Positions 33,081-43,525 of a DNA stretch of 64,000 bases are shown here, piece by piece. This DNA comes from Branchiostoma belcheri (Eukaryota; Chordata; Leptocardii; Amphioxiformes; Branchiostomatidae). The stretch is taken from positions 203,296 to 267,295 of the forward strand of contig NW_017802525.1 in NCBI RefSeq assembly GCF_001625305.1. Direction: 5' to 3'. Position numbers and translations under genes: made by a program. Within the stretch, counting starts at the first letter, position 1. Every line of letters starts with the position of its first letter. Under the pieces are notes generated by a model. The model worked only from the letters and a program-made list of their open reading frames with translations, searched no databases and had not been told where the DNA came from.

Positions 33081-34212
33081 TGCCTTCATTTTGTGTGCAT
33101 TTTGTACAAAATTATAACTATTGGTGGTATACTGGTAGTCCGGTACCAACAATCTAGTATTATGCATTGTATTTCAAATCAGAAAAGAATGAGAAACAGC
33201 CACTAGTACACATGCATTTCACTTGACAGGATTGTAGTACATGTATAGTACACATATAGGTGGAATTTCCTTTTACTCTTACACGTGTAGGTTGTTGTAG
33301 TTCCTTAATTTGCTACATTGTACATCCTTTACTATCACCATGTACTAAAAAAAACCTTTTAGTTAAAGGTATTCATAAATTTCAGGGCAGCAAAACGGAA
33401 TTTTCAGTCAATTTTCTGGCCATTCTTTTATTTAATGTAGCAAGTTGAAACAATCCTATCCCAAAGCATACTGATATCTGTGATGCAAAAATGTGATGTC
33501 ACTGACAGAAAATGGTTGCTTGTTTTGTAATTGTATTGTAGGCTGGTTCTAATTATTTATGGGTGGTACCAAAAAATAAAGGGACTCCTCACGTAGCTTT
33601 TTTGTGCTATTTCAACCGCTTCAAGTATGAAATGACAAAAATCTGCTAATGTCAATAAATGTCAATAACAGATTTTTCCACCCAGAATATTTTTTGTTTT
33701 GCTGTCCTGAAATTACATCGTATGCTTTAAACTATGCAGCACCAGGGTCAGAAAACCTGCTACATGACATTTTTAATCCATGAAGGTCTTCCCTAATGAC
33801 ATGTTCTAACCTAAAGCCATTTTTCCACAAAGAACTAAGTGTTCCAACCCGCATTCCACTAAATTGAAACCTTTAAAAAGATAACTTCAGGGTTGTCTTT
33901 ACACCACCTGCTGTGAATTAATGAGTGGGTATTAAAGACCCATAAATTTAAAAGTATGTATTGGCGTACAAAAAAATGTAACGCCAATTACTCTATGCAA
34001 AAGTGTATTTCCGACATCGATCATCTAGCAAATAGAACCGATATAGTGTGAATTTAAATTGAGTGATGTAAACTACATTTTACCACAAAAACACTTTTTT
34101 TATTCCAGTATTTAGTTCATAAATTGGTCTTTAGACGCATATATATTGTAACTATCCCCAAGGCTACAGTCTCTCAAAGTATTTCCACAAGTTTTTGAGA
34201 GTGGTGTTTCAA
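33081..34212. other. Intergenic, contains dispersed repeat copy 2
   Basis: No gene seen. 33538-33740 is the second copy of the repeat at 31463-31690 (GGTGGTACCAAAAAATAAAG, GTGCTATTTCAA, ACCCAGAATATTTTTTG). The remainder is AT-rich and unassigned. Confidence 0.55.
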
Positions 34213-34277
34213 GCTGGTGTGTTACGCCGAAAGGCGGTTATACCGGCTATATAGATACAGATACAGATACATACATG
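34213..34277 (+). repeat. SINE 3' tail (solo)
   Basis: GCTGGTGTGTTACGCCGAAA, GGCGGTTATACCGGCTATAT, then a GATACA microsatellite tail. Same family tail as at 8175 and 61544. Confidence 0.6.
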
Positions 34278-34964
34278 TAGTATAAAACTCAATTTGTCTC
34301 CCATTCTGTTCAAATCATCCCATTAAATACAATAGCTCGTAAGAATCCTCGTAAGCACATTTTGTTTATTTAGCGCGTTAGAGAAAAGGTAAAACGTGTG
34401 TAATGGGGGAACAACAGGTCAAAAAGGTGACAACAGTGTCTTTTTTGTCTTTGTACTTTTATGTGGTATAATCAGGGGGTCTATGTGATATATGTTTATG
34501 GTTAGATAATCTATTTGACAGGTTGGTTTGTGTAGACAATGGCGTCGACGCGTCGTTAACCTACATTTTGTCCGCATGGAGCGTCGAAGTCTATGCGCCC
34601 ATGCAATTATTCTTTTCTCACTTACATGTATAGCAATATTGTAGTCTCCACCAGGCTTCTTTGCAGGCTCACTAAGCTGACAATTAAAAAAGTAGCATTT
34701 GTAGACATTTGGCTAATAACTGCCCCACATTAGCACACTGCATCAGTATTACATACGTTTTTGCGTTTAAACAGTACAGAAACAACCCCTAAGATGAGTC
34801 TCTTATTTTCTGGGTGGCGCCCAAAAAAATCAGCCCAGGCTCCTCTAGCAGTAACCGTTTCCCCTCTCAATCATTTTTGGCATTTTTGCTCCACGAATGT
34901 CGATATCCATTTGGATAGCGTAGTTTCAACTTAGTATGTAGATAAGTGACTAGAATACTAACTT

Positions 34965-35690
34965 AAACTAGAAAGGCCAATATTTGCTTTGGAGCAAATA
35001 CAGCGATGGGTTCACCACATTTTACCACATGGCAGGGAAAGAATGAGAAACACAAGGGAAAACAATGATTTACATTGATATAACTATAATATGAAGTAAA
35101 ATACAACTAAAACAACAGTTGGATAGCTATTCCCTACTTTATTGGTTAGGATTTTTAATTGCATAATGCAAACTGTTGATTTTCAAAATAAAAAAAAACG
35201 TCCATGCCCGGCATTCCAATGCTGGAGCAGGAAAGCTTGAAATACCTACCAAAACACTTGAATACAGACATACTGTCAGTATGGAAATGCTTCTGTGCAG
35301 GTGTTAATCAAGTTAAATCCCAACAGCCAATCAGCAAGAAGTATAGAGGAAAGCTGCATGCCTATTGGTTGATGCCCTGCATTCCATTGTGATGACTCAT
35401 GCCCAAACGTGGTAAACAAGGCAAACTAACACAGTAATACATTTGCTATAACACAGCCAAAAAACTCAAATAAAACCATTCTAAAAGCCTGTATCACAAT
35501 GATTTAAAAAACGCCTAGGGGTATTTGCCCACTGTACCTCCATACCAAATTTCAGGACCTTAGGCCCTAAAATGAAGAAGCTGAATCCATTTAAAAAATG
35601 GCAGGAGAAGGAGGAGAAGAAGAAGGAGAAGAAACATCAGAAAAAGCAATATGGTTTCACCACACCACTTCGTGGTGTGGTGAACCCATA
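34965..35690 (+). repeat. 0.8-kb interspersed repeat, copy 2
   Basis: Colinear with 21507-22307 and differing at only scattered bases. It lacks the internal duplication of the AAATGCTCTGTGCAGG segment and has a different GAA/GGA-tract length. Ends with a CACCACTTCGTGGTG hairpin and GTGGTGAACCCATA. The two insertions lie 13 kb apart on either side of the CENPJ gene. Confidence 0.8.
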
Positions 35691-35821
35691 ACAACAGAAC
35701 AAGTTTGCAGATATTGCAAAGACATAGGCAGATAGGCTAACATGTTATCAATGAATTTTTGAAAACAATATTTGAAAATAAACAAATCATACTGAAGTGA
35801 GAGGAATTAAATAAGTTTACA

Positions 35822-36652
35822 ATGTTGTTATTGTACAGGGCTGCCAAGTCAGTCAGTGCTATTGTTGCAGCTTTACAACCTGATCTTGTAAAAGTGACAG
35901 ACTGGGTCAATGCCAATCGTCTTGTCATGAACGTACTGAAAACAAAATGTATGCTATTTGGAACAGCCCGCCGGCTAGCTCTACCTGACACATCTTTGAA
36001 TCTTGCAATTGGTTCGAAGAAGGTAGAACAGGTAACCGAAGCAGTTCTCCTGGGTTTGCATATGGATCCATCGCTTTCTTGGAATCTCCATGTTAAACAC
36101 CTCATGGCAAAACTATCAAGAAATCTAGCCTATGTTAGAAGATATGTGTGTTACATGCCAGATGCTGTGTGGAAGGTTGTAATCCAAGCTTTAGTGCTAT
36201 CAATCTTGAACTACTGTTCACCTATACTAGCTAGTGTTTCAGAGTCATGTACTAAGAAGATACAAGTTATACAGAACAAAGTCTGCAGGCTGGCTCTGAA
36301 ATGTCCGTTCGATACACCAGTTGCCAAAATGCACTCTGATCTTGGTTGGTTATCGGTGAGAAATAGATTTGATGTCAGCACTCTTAAGTTATTTTTCAAG
36401 ATTGTAACCACAAGTGAGCCACAGGAGATCTATAAATCTCTGGTACCAGTTCATGCGTCTCACAGGTATTCCACTAGGCAATCAGTGCACGACTACTCAT
36501 TGCTCAAACCTAACAACAATTGTGGAAAGAGGATGTTTGTTTACAGATCTGTAAAGTTGTGGAACGCATTACCGAGTGAAGTTAAGACGACTGCATTAGC
36601 AGCTGATGAGAGGCAGTTCAGGAAAATGACACGTCAGCTTTATGGAACTTAA
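35822..36652 (+). pseudogene. 5'-truncated LINE reverse transcriptase, C-terminal part (CR1/L2-like)
   Basis: 276 aa open frame. VKVTDWVNANRLVMNVLKTK with CMLFGT is the RT thumb region that follows the YADD box in CR1/L2/jockey-type elements. Then come SWNLHVKHLMAKLSRNLAYV, LNYCSPILASVSESCTKKIQ, RLALKCP, HSDLGWLSVRNR and VKLWNALPSEVK, the usual C-terminal signature. The palm with YADD, the fingers and the endonuclease are missing upstream. The 3' end continues to about 36897 with a TTAGCCCCTCATGGGGCTAA hairpin and an AATAAATCAAATAAATC tail, as expected for target-primed insertion. The open frame is intact but cannot be active alone. Confidence 0.85.
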
Positions 36653-37089
36653 AGGCTTACCCTGACAATATTGTATATATTCGAAGCAATTTAGTAACTC
36701 ACAAGTTTTATTGTTGATTTTAGTCATAATTAGTTAAATGACCTCTGGCCTCAACCTCAATTATTTTAATGTGTAATTGCAATGATTGTATGTATTCAGT
36801 GCTTGTATTTTATGTGTTGTACTGTTAATGAGCCCTGGAAGATTAGCCCCTCATGGGGCTAAAGGGCATCTCAATAAATCAAATAAATCAAATCAAATTG
36901 TTCTCAGTGAGAAAAACGACAACAGCATCATCATAAAGATGTTAACCGAGGAGGTTTAGAAAGTTCTTGCATTAACGTTTAAGAACGATGTAACATACGG
37001 AAAGGCTGCTAAATCTTTAATGTAGTCAGGCAAACGTTTTCTTATCTTTTCCCTGCAGTTTCTGTGCCATACCTCCAGCCTGAAGCACT

Positions 37090-38001
37090 ATGGGAGACCA
37101 GAGTAAATGGGCCTACATCATCGGGATCCCGTTTGGCATCATTGCCTTACTGGTGGTCATCCTGATTCCACTCAGCTTCTCTGATCTACAGTACTATCAG
37201 GTAACTGTCGTACTCTGGGAGATAACCCTAACCCTAACCCTAACCCTAACCCTAACCCTAACCCTAACCCTAACCATAACCATAACCATAACCATAACCC
37301 TAACCCTTACTGGTGGTCATCCTGATTCCTCTCAGCTTCTCTGATCTACAGTACTACCAGGTAACTTATGCATGGATGTAGTGGCGTCCAATAGCCGAGT
37401 GGCTTAGAGTAAGTGGAAAGGAGACCGAGAGGTCATGGGTTCGATCCCTGGCATTCCTGGCTTGATGTTGTGTCCTCGCACCACCCAGGTGTAAAATGGG
37501 TACCTGACTTTGGTTGGGATGGTTAAAGGGAGTGGAAGGAGAGGGATGGGCTCTGCTTCCAACACTGTGCTCTAGACACAGTGAATCAACAAGTGCCCAT
37601 ACAGCCTCATAAAGGCTTAGTATGTAAACCATTATATTTACCTTTGAGTTAAGTGTGGCGTGTTCCTGAACTTGATTGAGGTATGGCTTGAGAGTCTAGA
37701 CCCTCAGAGAGGACGTCCCAACCCTACAACCTCTCAGAGAGTTGAGTAAGGAAATTGGTCTTTCACAAGGAAGCATATATATAGGGACTTTTTAGGTATA
37801 TGACCCCAGCCAGAACCTTTAAATTCTTTGTCAACAACCCTAACCACAAGACCACTTTGCCACCCGTATACTAGTAGTTATACTGGCAGAATTAAATATT
37901 AAGTTCTAATGTTACTGGTACCACTGTTGCACTGTCTGTTGGAAATCTACCATTATCTCCAGTTTGGAGATCAAGTAACAGACAAAGGTTCAGCTGGTGT
38001 C

Positions 38002-38081
<80 letters not shown>

Positions 38082-41000
38082 NNNNNNNNNNNNNNNNNNN
38101 NCCAGCCTGAAGCACTATGGGAGACCAGAGTAAATGGGCCTACATCATCGGGATCCCGTTTGGCATCATTGCCTTACTGGTGGTCATCCTGATTCCTCTC
38201 AGCTTCTCTGATCTACAGTACTATCAGGTAACTCTCTACTCTGGGAGATATCCTAACCCTAACCCTAACCCTAACCCTAACCCTAACCCTAACCCTAACC
38301 CTAACCCTAACCATAACCCTAACCCTAACCCTTACTGGTGGTGATCCTGATTCCACTCAGCTTCTCTGATCTACAGTACTATCAGGTAACTGTCTTACTC
38401 TGGGAGATAACCCTAACCCTAACCCTAACCCTAACCCTAACCCTAACCCTAACCCTAACCCTTACTGGTGGTGATCCTGATTCCTCTCAGCTTCTCTGAT
38501 CTACAGTACTATCAGGTAACTGTCTTACTCTGGGTGATAACTCTAACCCTAACCCTAACCATAACCATAACCCTAACCCTAACCCTTACTGGTGGTGATC
38601 CTGATTCCTCTCAGCTTCTCTGATCTACAGTACTATCAGGTAACTGTCTTACTCTGGGAGATAACCCTAACCCTAACCCTAACCCTAACCCTTACTGGTG
38701 GTGATCCTGATTCCACTCAGCTTCTCTGATCTACAGTACTATCAGGTAACTGTCTTACTCTGGGAGATAACCCTAACCCTAACCCTAACCTGATCCCTGG
38801 GATTTCTGGCTGCTGGATGTTGTGTTTTTGGTATGGGCACTTCATATGACGTTCCACACTCCACCCAGGTGTACAATAATTTAATTTAAAGTACCTGATT
38901 TCGGTTGGGGAGGTAAAAGGCAGTGGGGGGAGAGGGATGGGCTCAGCTTCCAATTACTATGCCTTGCTATATTAAGTATTCGACCCCAGCCAGAACCTTT
39001 TAATTCTTTGTCAGCAAGCCTTAAACCACAAGACCACTTTGCCACCCTTGTGCTGGTGAAATTAACTGTTACGTTGTAATGTTACTGGTAACAAAAAACC
39101 ACATGGTTGGAACTGGAAGTCGGTCATATAATCTTCAGTTTGGGGATCAACAAACAGCCTACAAAATGAGATGACTTAACATCTTCCCCTGCAGTATGGT
39201 TTCTTGAAGAGGAAGTCGACAGGCACCGTGAGTCTGGACTGGGTCTACAGCAGCGGCAGACATTTTGTGGGACCAGACTATGAGTTTAAGGTGTTCAAGG
39301 CCGACGCCCACTTTGAGGAGCTCACCAACATCGCCATTTTCTCCTTCGATAAACTGGAGGTAAGTCAAGATATCGGCACAGCTTTAGGGTGATAAAAAAA
39401 CACTGTTAGGAACAAATTCATGTTGATGAATGGTACATATCCAGGTAGAACAATAATACATTGTACAAATATACTGTGAGGAAGCACTCTGAGGAGTGAG
39501 AAATTTCATTTTCAGTATTTGCTGTCTTTCATCAGTGATGGAGAATGAATCAGAAGGCAAGTTTAACCTGTATATAAATGAGTATCTGAATTGATGCGTG
39601 AATAAGTTATGAATGATAAGTCATTTACAAATTGTCATCATCTGAGTCCTCTTCTTTAAGAGGTGTATCATTTACATATCTTTCCACAGTTACTCAGTTG
39701 TATAAAAATTCAACAAGTACATTTTGTAAGTAAATAAATATATTTAATATATTTATTGGTTTGACAACCCATATAGCCAGGGCAGCCCAACTAGCCAGTC
39801 GCTATTACAAATGGCTTGCCCTGCTGACAAGACAAAACTTTACAGCAACATGTAAGTTGACTTAACATTATCTATTACATTATTCTGTGTATACATGTAT
39901 ATTTTTTTGCCCTCTCCCCAGATCCAGGTGACGTGTCGGTTCCAGTACTTCCTGCGTAAAGACGACATGCCGCTGCTTCACGAGACGTACGACAGGTTCT
40001 ACCATCCTGTCATCAGGACCAGCGCCATCGATGCCATCAAGGTAAACTAATGTAAAACAAAAAACTTTTAACAGCTCTCTATAAAAGAACTACCGGTAAA
40101 CGACAGCTAAGGAAATTTGACATACCGCAAGGTAACAAACTGTTGACCAGATCTATCTGCGTGAGATCTCAATCTGTAAACACTGACACATCAAGTGCCA
40201 AACAAACACAACCTACATTTTAAATAAAATTTGGAAAAACTTTTTCCTAACTGGACATTGCTCCCAACAATGAATATAACCATAGGTGTGTCTGATAAGG
40301 TATTGTTCACATTTTTCTTTCATTTAAAATCCCTGTAAGAATATTCCAGTCACCCAGTACTCAGTACACTGTGATGTAACACACACAAATATTACACACA
40401 CACACTATACCCCTTACTGTGATACATATTACTTACTAGATGTTTATCACCCCACCCTCCTCCCAGGGCACAGCACCCCAGTTCAACACCAGACAGTACA
40501 TCGGTGAGAGGAAGCTTGTGGAGGACACGCTGAGAGACGCCGTCAAACTCAGGCTGGGCGGGATCTGCTGTAAAAAGGACTGTGTGGACTTAACTGAAGG
40601 TAGGACAGTGGCATTTTCTTTCACAGCACCATGCTACTTCTCTCACCTTGCTTATGTTTACGTTTCGATGTCTATCAGACATTTTATTCAGAGCTTCTGA
40701 CTTGAGTTCTGCTTCTATCTGCTATATGTAATCACTGTAGGTGGCACTTTTACAGAGAGAACACAATTCCAAACTAAGTGTGTATCCCCCCTCTCTCATC
40801 TTTCTTGTCTTTCTTATCTCTCTTCTACAGACAGCTTCCTTGATCTAGAAAAAGCACCAGTTGACCCGACTGCTGAAGGTAGTGGTGAAGACTTGAAGCT
40901 TTCTATGATCTATCACACAAGGAACAAGCTTTTGATCTGCACTCTGATCCTTCTCAAGTTGAAATAACCCAAAGCTTGTCACATGGAAAATGTGACGTCA

Positions 41001-43278
41001 GCTTAAGGTGGATCAGAGCTCTGGTTAAAAGCTTGTTTATGGGTAACTGTAAGATATTTCCTAATGTATGGTAATACAGGTTTAAATCTTTACAAGTGTG
41101 GGTCTAGCATGTGTTGTCCTGTAATTAGCAACCCTCCCTTTTAACCAAAAGGCTATGAGTTCAAATCCCGGCTGATGTTTCCAACTCAACTTGAAGACTA
41201 ACTAGTGTCACAGGATGTCATGTGTTAAGCCATAGCCCACTGTTCATTGTATTTCCCTAGCACAAGGAACCTGTAAATTACTGTACATTTCAATAAATTC
41301 ATGTAGATGCATTACTGTACATATAGTGTCTGTCTTCTCTGTCACCACCAGTGGAACCAACTACCAACACTTCAGTGATAGGTTTCTATGTTGTTTTCAG
41401 GCTGTGTGGAAGGCTGTAAGCCTTACAGCAACTGCACTAAAGAGGACAAAGGGCTATTTGTGGATGTCAAGTACTTCCAGATAGGCAGGGTAAGTAGTAG
41501 TAGTACAACTGTGCCTTTGTTCTAATCAGTAGACTTCTGCAACACGCTTCTTGTTTCACCATATTCTTCCTCATTTGCTGTCAAATCCTGTTACAGTAGC
41601 AGAAGTGCTGCGTGTAGAGCTTTCCTCTTTTCTTTTTTCAGTTCAACATTCAACCACAAAACGTCAGTATACCTTCCTGTATACTTTGTATATCTTTGCT
41701 ATCTTGTATGCTGACCCTAACATAGCTGTCCTGTTGCTGTCCCAAGCATAGCTGATTGCAGTGAATGCTGTCTCTGATTTTACCAATTCATTGCTGTTCC
41801 ATACATTGATCCCCAATGTAGAACATGTTTCTGCTATCCTAGATAAAGCTGTTTCTTTGCTGTTCTTTTGTGATACTACTAGTTGTAGCTAGCTGTAACT
41901 TTGCTGTTCCATGAGCTGATCCGCAGTGACGTACAGGATATGTTTCTTCTACCCTTGGCAAAGCTAATTCCTTTGCTGTTCCTTTGTATAATTCCATGTG
42001 CTGTTGAAATAAATAACAGTGAGGATTTGGCACTCTCACCAGTGTGGGAAGCAGTGAAACAAATAGGAAAGAGTTGACTGAGTTCCTGACTCCCGGAAAG
42101 CTGGGACTCAAACCCATGCCAAACCTGGGCATCCAGCTTATGAAACCAGTGCACTAACACGACTACTCAAAAAGGTCCGGACCACTTGGAATGGAAAAGT
42201 TAGTGGCGCTTGAACCCCACTGTTACATTGTCATAGCTATTCTTTGCTGTTTCTTAGTGCATGTGCAGGATAGCTTTGTACTGCCCCTTACACAGCTGTA
42301 CCTTTGCTGTTCCAGGTTCTGATCCCCAGTGATGTCCAGGACAGGTTTCTGCTGTCCCTCACACAGCTGTTGGATGCAGAACAGGAACAGTACCTGCAGG
42401 ATGCCACCATTGTCAGGAAACAGACAGAGGCAGAGGCAAGTTTGGTCTGGCTAATGGTTAACATGTATAATGAATGACTATATAGCAATACTTCTGTAGT
42501 CTTATACCAACATCTCTGAGCAGGAGAATTATGAACATATTGATCCTGTTGATTTATGTCACTTTGTATATGTGCCAACATGGACCAACTGTTGTCAGAC
42601 TAATATTGTCTACCTAGTGGCCACTGTTGTGAGGCTGTGATGAATTGGTTCCATAGTGACATAGAACCTTGAGCTTAAATTCTTATTCGACTGATTTTCC
42701 TAGTGGTAAATAAGCCTGAGCTCCTATGTGACTATGTCTAGTTCTGAATGGTTCTCTTGCATCAGGCCTATAGCTGCAAGTTCCAATCTGCTCATGACAG
42801 AAAGAGGTTGTGTAACACAAGAATGACCATCTACTACTTCTGTGATCAGCAATGTATGCAATACAGCATTGCCATACATACTGACATACTCAGTTCTGCT
42901 GCTTTTGTGCGTGAGAGATCCCTAAGGATCAATAGAAGTACTAGTATATGGGTACAGGAGTGAAGTGTGCCATCTCTGATCGCCTTTTATTTCTAATCCC
43001 AGGTGGAACAGATTGAAAACGAAGCCCGTGAGATCTCCCAGAACGGCACGGCCCAGTCCAGTCTGATCACGTCGCGCGCCAACGCCCAGGCGGTCGCAGT
43101 CGTGGAGGACGCGAGAAACAGCGGTCTCTCGCTGATCTACAACCGACTCAACCTGTCCAGCGAAGACCACAAGGCATCGTTCAACTACCTGCGCACGCTG
43201 CGCGACCACGAGAGCGTCCACATGTCTGTTAACTACAACACTCTCATCTCAGGGCTGACTGCTACTGGAGGGGGATAG
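37090..43278 (+). CDS. SPFH/PHB-domain membrane protein, gene 2
   Basis: Eight coding exons: 37090-37200, 39195-39359, 39922-40041, 40467-40599, 40831-40878, 41401-41489, 42316-42435 and 43003-43278 (TAG). Phases are consistent; product 353 aa. A signal-anchor segment ([20 protein letters not shown], residues 10-29) is followed by a PHB-type domain: [61 protein letters not shown] cysteine-rich insert follows ([23 protein letters not shown]), then [20 protein letters not shown] and a helical C-terminus, [20 protein letters not shown]. It is a diverged paralogue of gene 1 at 12128-17303. Sequons NCT, NGT and NLS suit an extracytoplasmic domain. The intron after exon 7 uses a GC donor (GAG|GCAAGT). 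A second copy of exon 1 lies at 38117-38227 across an assembly gap. Confidence 0.87.
37223..37360. repeat. Interstitial CCCTAA array and partial exon 1 copy
   Basis: About ten CCCTAA hexamers, some CCATAA, start shortly after the exon 1 donor (37201). A second exon end follows: CTTACTGGTGGTCATCCTGA, then CTCAGCTTCTCTGATCTACA and ACCAG|GTAACT. Same unit structure as 38252-38790. Confidence 0.85.
37383..37645 (+). repeat. tRNA-derived SINE
   Basis: AATAGCCGAGTGGCTTAGAG resembles a pol III A box in a Ser/Leu-type tRNA head, followed by CATGGGTTCGATCCCTGGC (B box). The body has CACCACCCAGGTGTAAAATG, GGTACCTGACTTTGGTTGGG and AGAGGGATGGGCTCTGCTTC. The head has an insert and cannot be a functional tRNA. 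Confidence 0.65.
38007..38101. repeat. CT dinucleotide repeat ending in assembly gap
   Basis: Uninterrupted (CT)n from about 38008 to 38081, then 20 N (38082-38101). The sequence restarts in the middle of the exon 1 region, so the assembler broke on the microsatellite. Confidence 0.95.
38117..38227 (+). CDS. Second copy of exon 1 of SPFH gene 2
   Basis: Encodes the same 37 residues ([20 protein letters not shown]...) as 37090-37200, with the same upstream CCAGCCTGAAGCACT and the same donor. Downstream intron sequence also parallels that after copy 1 (SINE body and a CAGAACCTTT...GACCACTTTGCCACCC block). Either copy can supply the start. Because the duplication boundary is an assembly gap, a collapsed alternative haplotype is more likely than a true duplicate exon. 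Confidence 0.8.
38252..38790. repeat. Composite array: telomere-type CCCTAA runs alternating with exon 1 end plus donor
   Basis: Four further partial exon copies (donors near 38388, 38517, 38640 and 38748) each read CTTACTGGTGGTGATCCTGA, CTTCTCTGATCTACAG, TACTATCAG|GTAACT. Each is followed by CTTACTCTGGGAGATAAC and a run of 3-14 CCCTAA hexamers. Every unit keeps an intact 5' splice site. Confidence 0.88.
38789..38965 (+). repeat. tRNA-derived SINE, 5'-truncated
   Basis: TGATCCCTGGGATTTCTGGC, CACCCAGGTGTACAAT, GTACCTGATTTCGGTTGGGG and AGAGGGATGGGCTCAGCTTC parallel the SINE at 37383-37645. The A-box half is missing. Confidence 0.55.
41775..42315 (+). repeat. Decayed copies of the exon 7 acceptor border (SPFH gene 2)
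   Basis: The real border reads TTTGCTGTTCCAG|GTTCTG then ATCCCCAGTGATGTCCAGGA (42316). Similar blocks occur at about 41790 (TTGCTGTTCCATACATTGAT, CCCCAATGTAG) and 41902 (TTTGCTGTTCCATGAGCTGA, TCCGCAGTGACGTACAGGAT, ATGTTTCTTCTACCC). A weaker one is near 42240. They are old copies of the intron end plus the first ~40 exonic bases; most have lost the AG. Confidence 0.6.
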
Positions 43279-43356
43279 GCTGGACTGATACTGTTACAGT
43301 TTCTGTACAGCTAGAATGAAAATAACAGTCATAAAGCTATTTTTACTGACTTTTTT

Positions 43357-43362
43357 AATAAA
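43357..43362 (+). promoter_or_regulatory. Polyadenylation signal of SPFH gene 2
   Basis: AATAAA lies 79 bp after the stop codon. The equivalent positions in the second and third 3' UTR repeats read TATCAAAAATG and AATCAAAGATG, so the signal is not repeated there. Confidence 0.6.
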
Positions 43363-43404
43363 AAAATGCACAAGTTTTTTTATTACTACACAATGTAATT
43401 CATT

Positions 43405-43525
43405 GGTAGCTTGATACCCAAACCTACTGTGGTAGCTGCAGGGTCTCTTTTTCCCTCTCCATAAATAGTGAAGAGGAAGATACTCGGTAGCTATAGTAGG
43501 TTTCAACACCAGGCTACCAATGATC
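43405..43525. mobile_element. Hairpin MITE in 3' UTR repeat, copy 1
   Basis: GGTAGCTTGATACCCAAACC with CTACTGTGGTAGCT at the left pairs with AGCTATAGTAGGTTTCAAC and ACCAGGCTACC at the right. It is related to the foldback element at 13485-13579 (shared CCAAACCTA, GCTATA, TAGGTTT and CCAGGCTA words). A parallel copy is at 43708-43832 in the second 3' UTR unit. Confidence 0.6.

Noticed and set aside
37223-38790. True chromosome end, suggested by CCCTAA runs
   Set aside because: The hexamer runs are short, interrupted and embedded in a gene with unique sequence on both sides.
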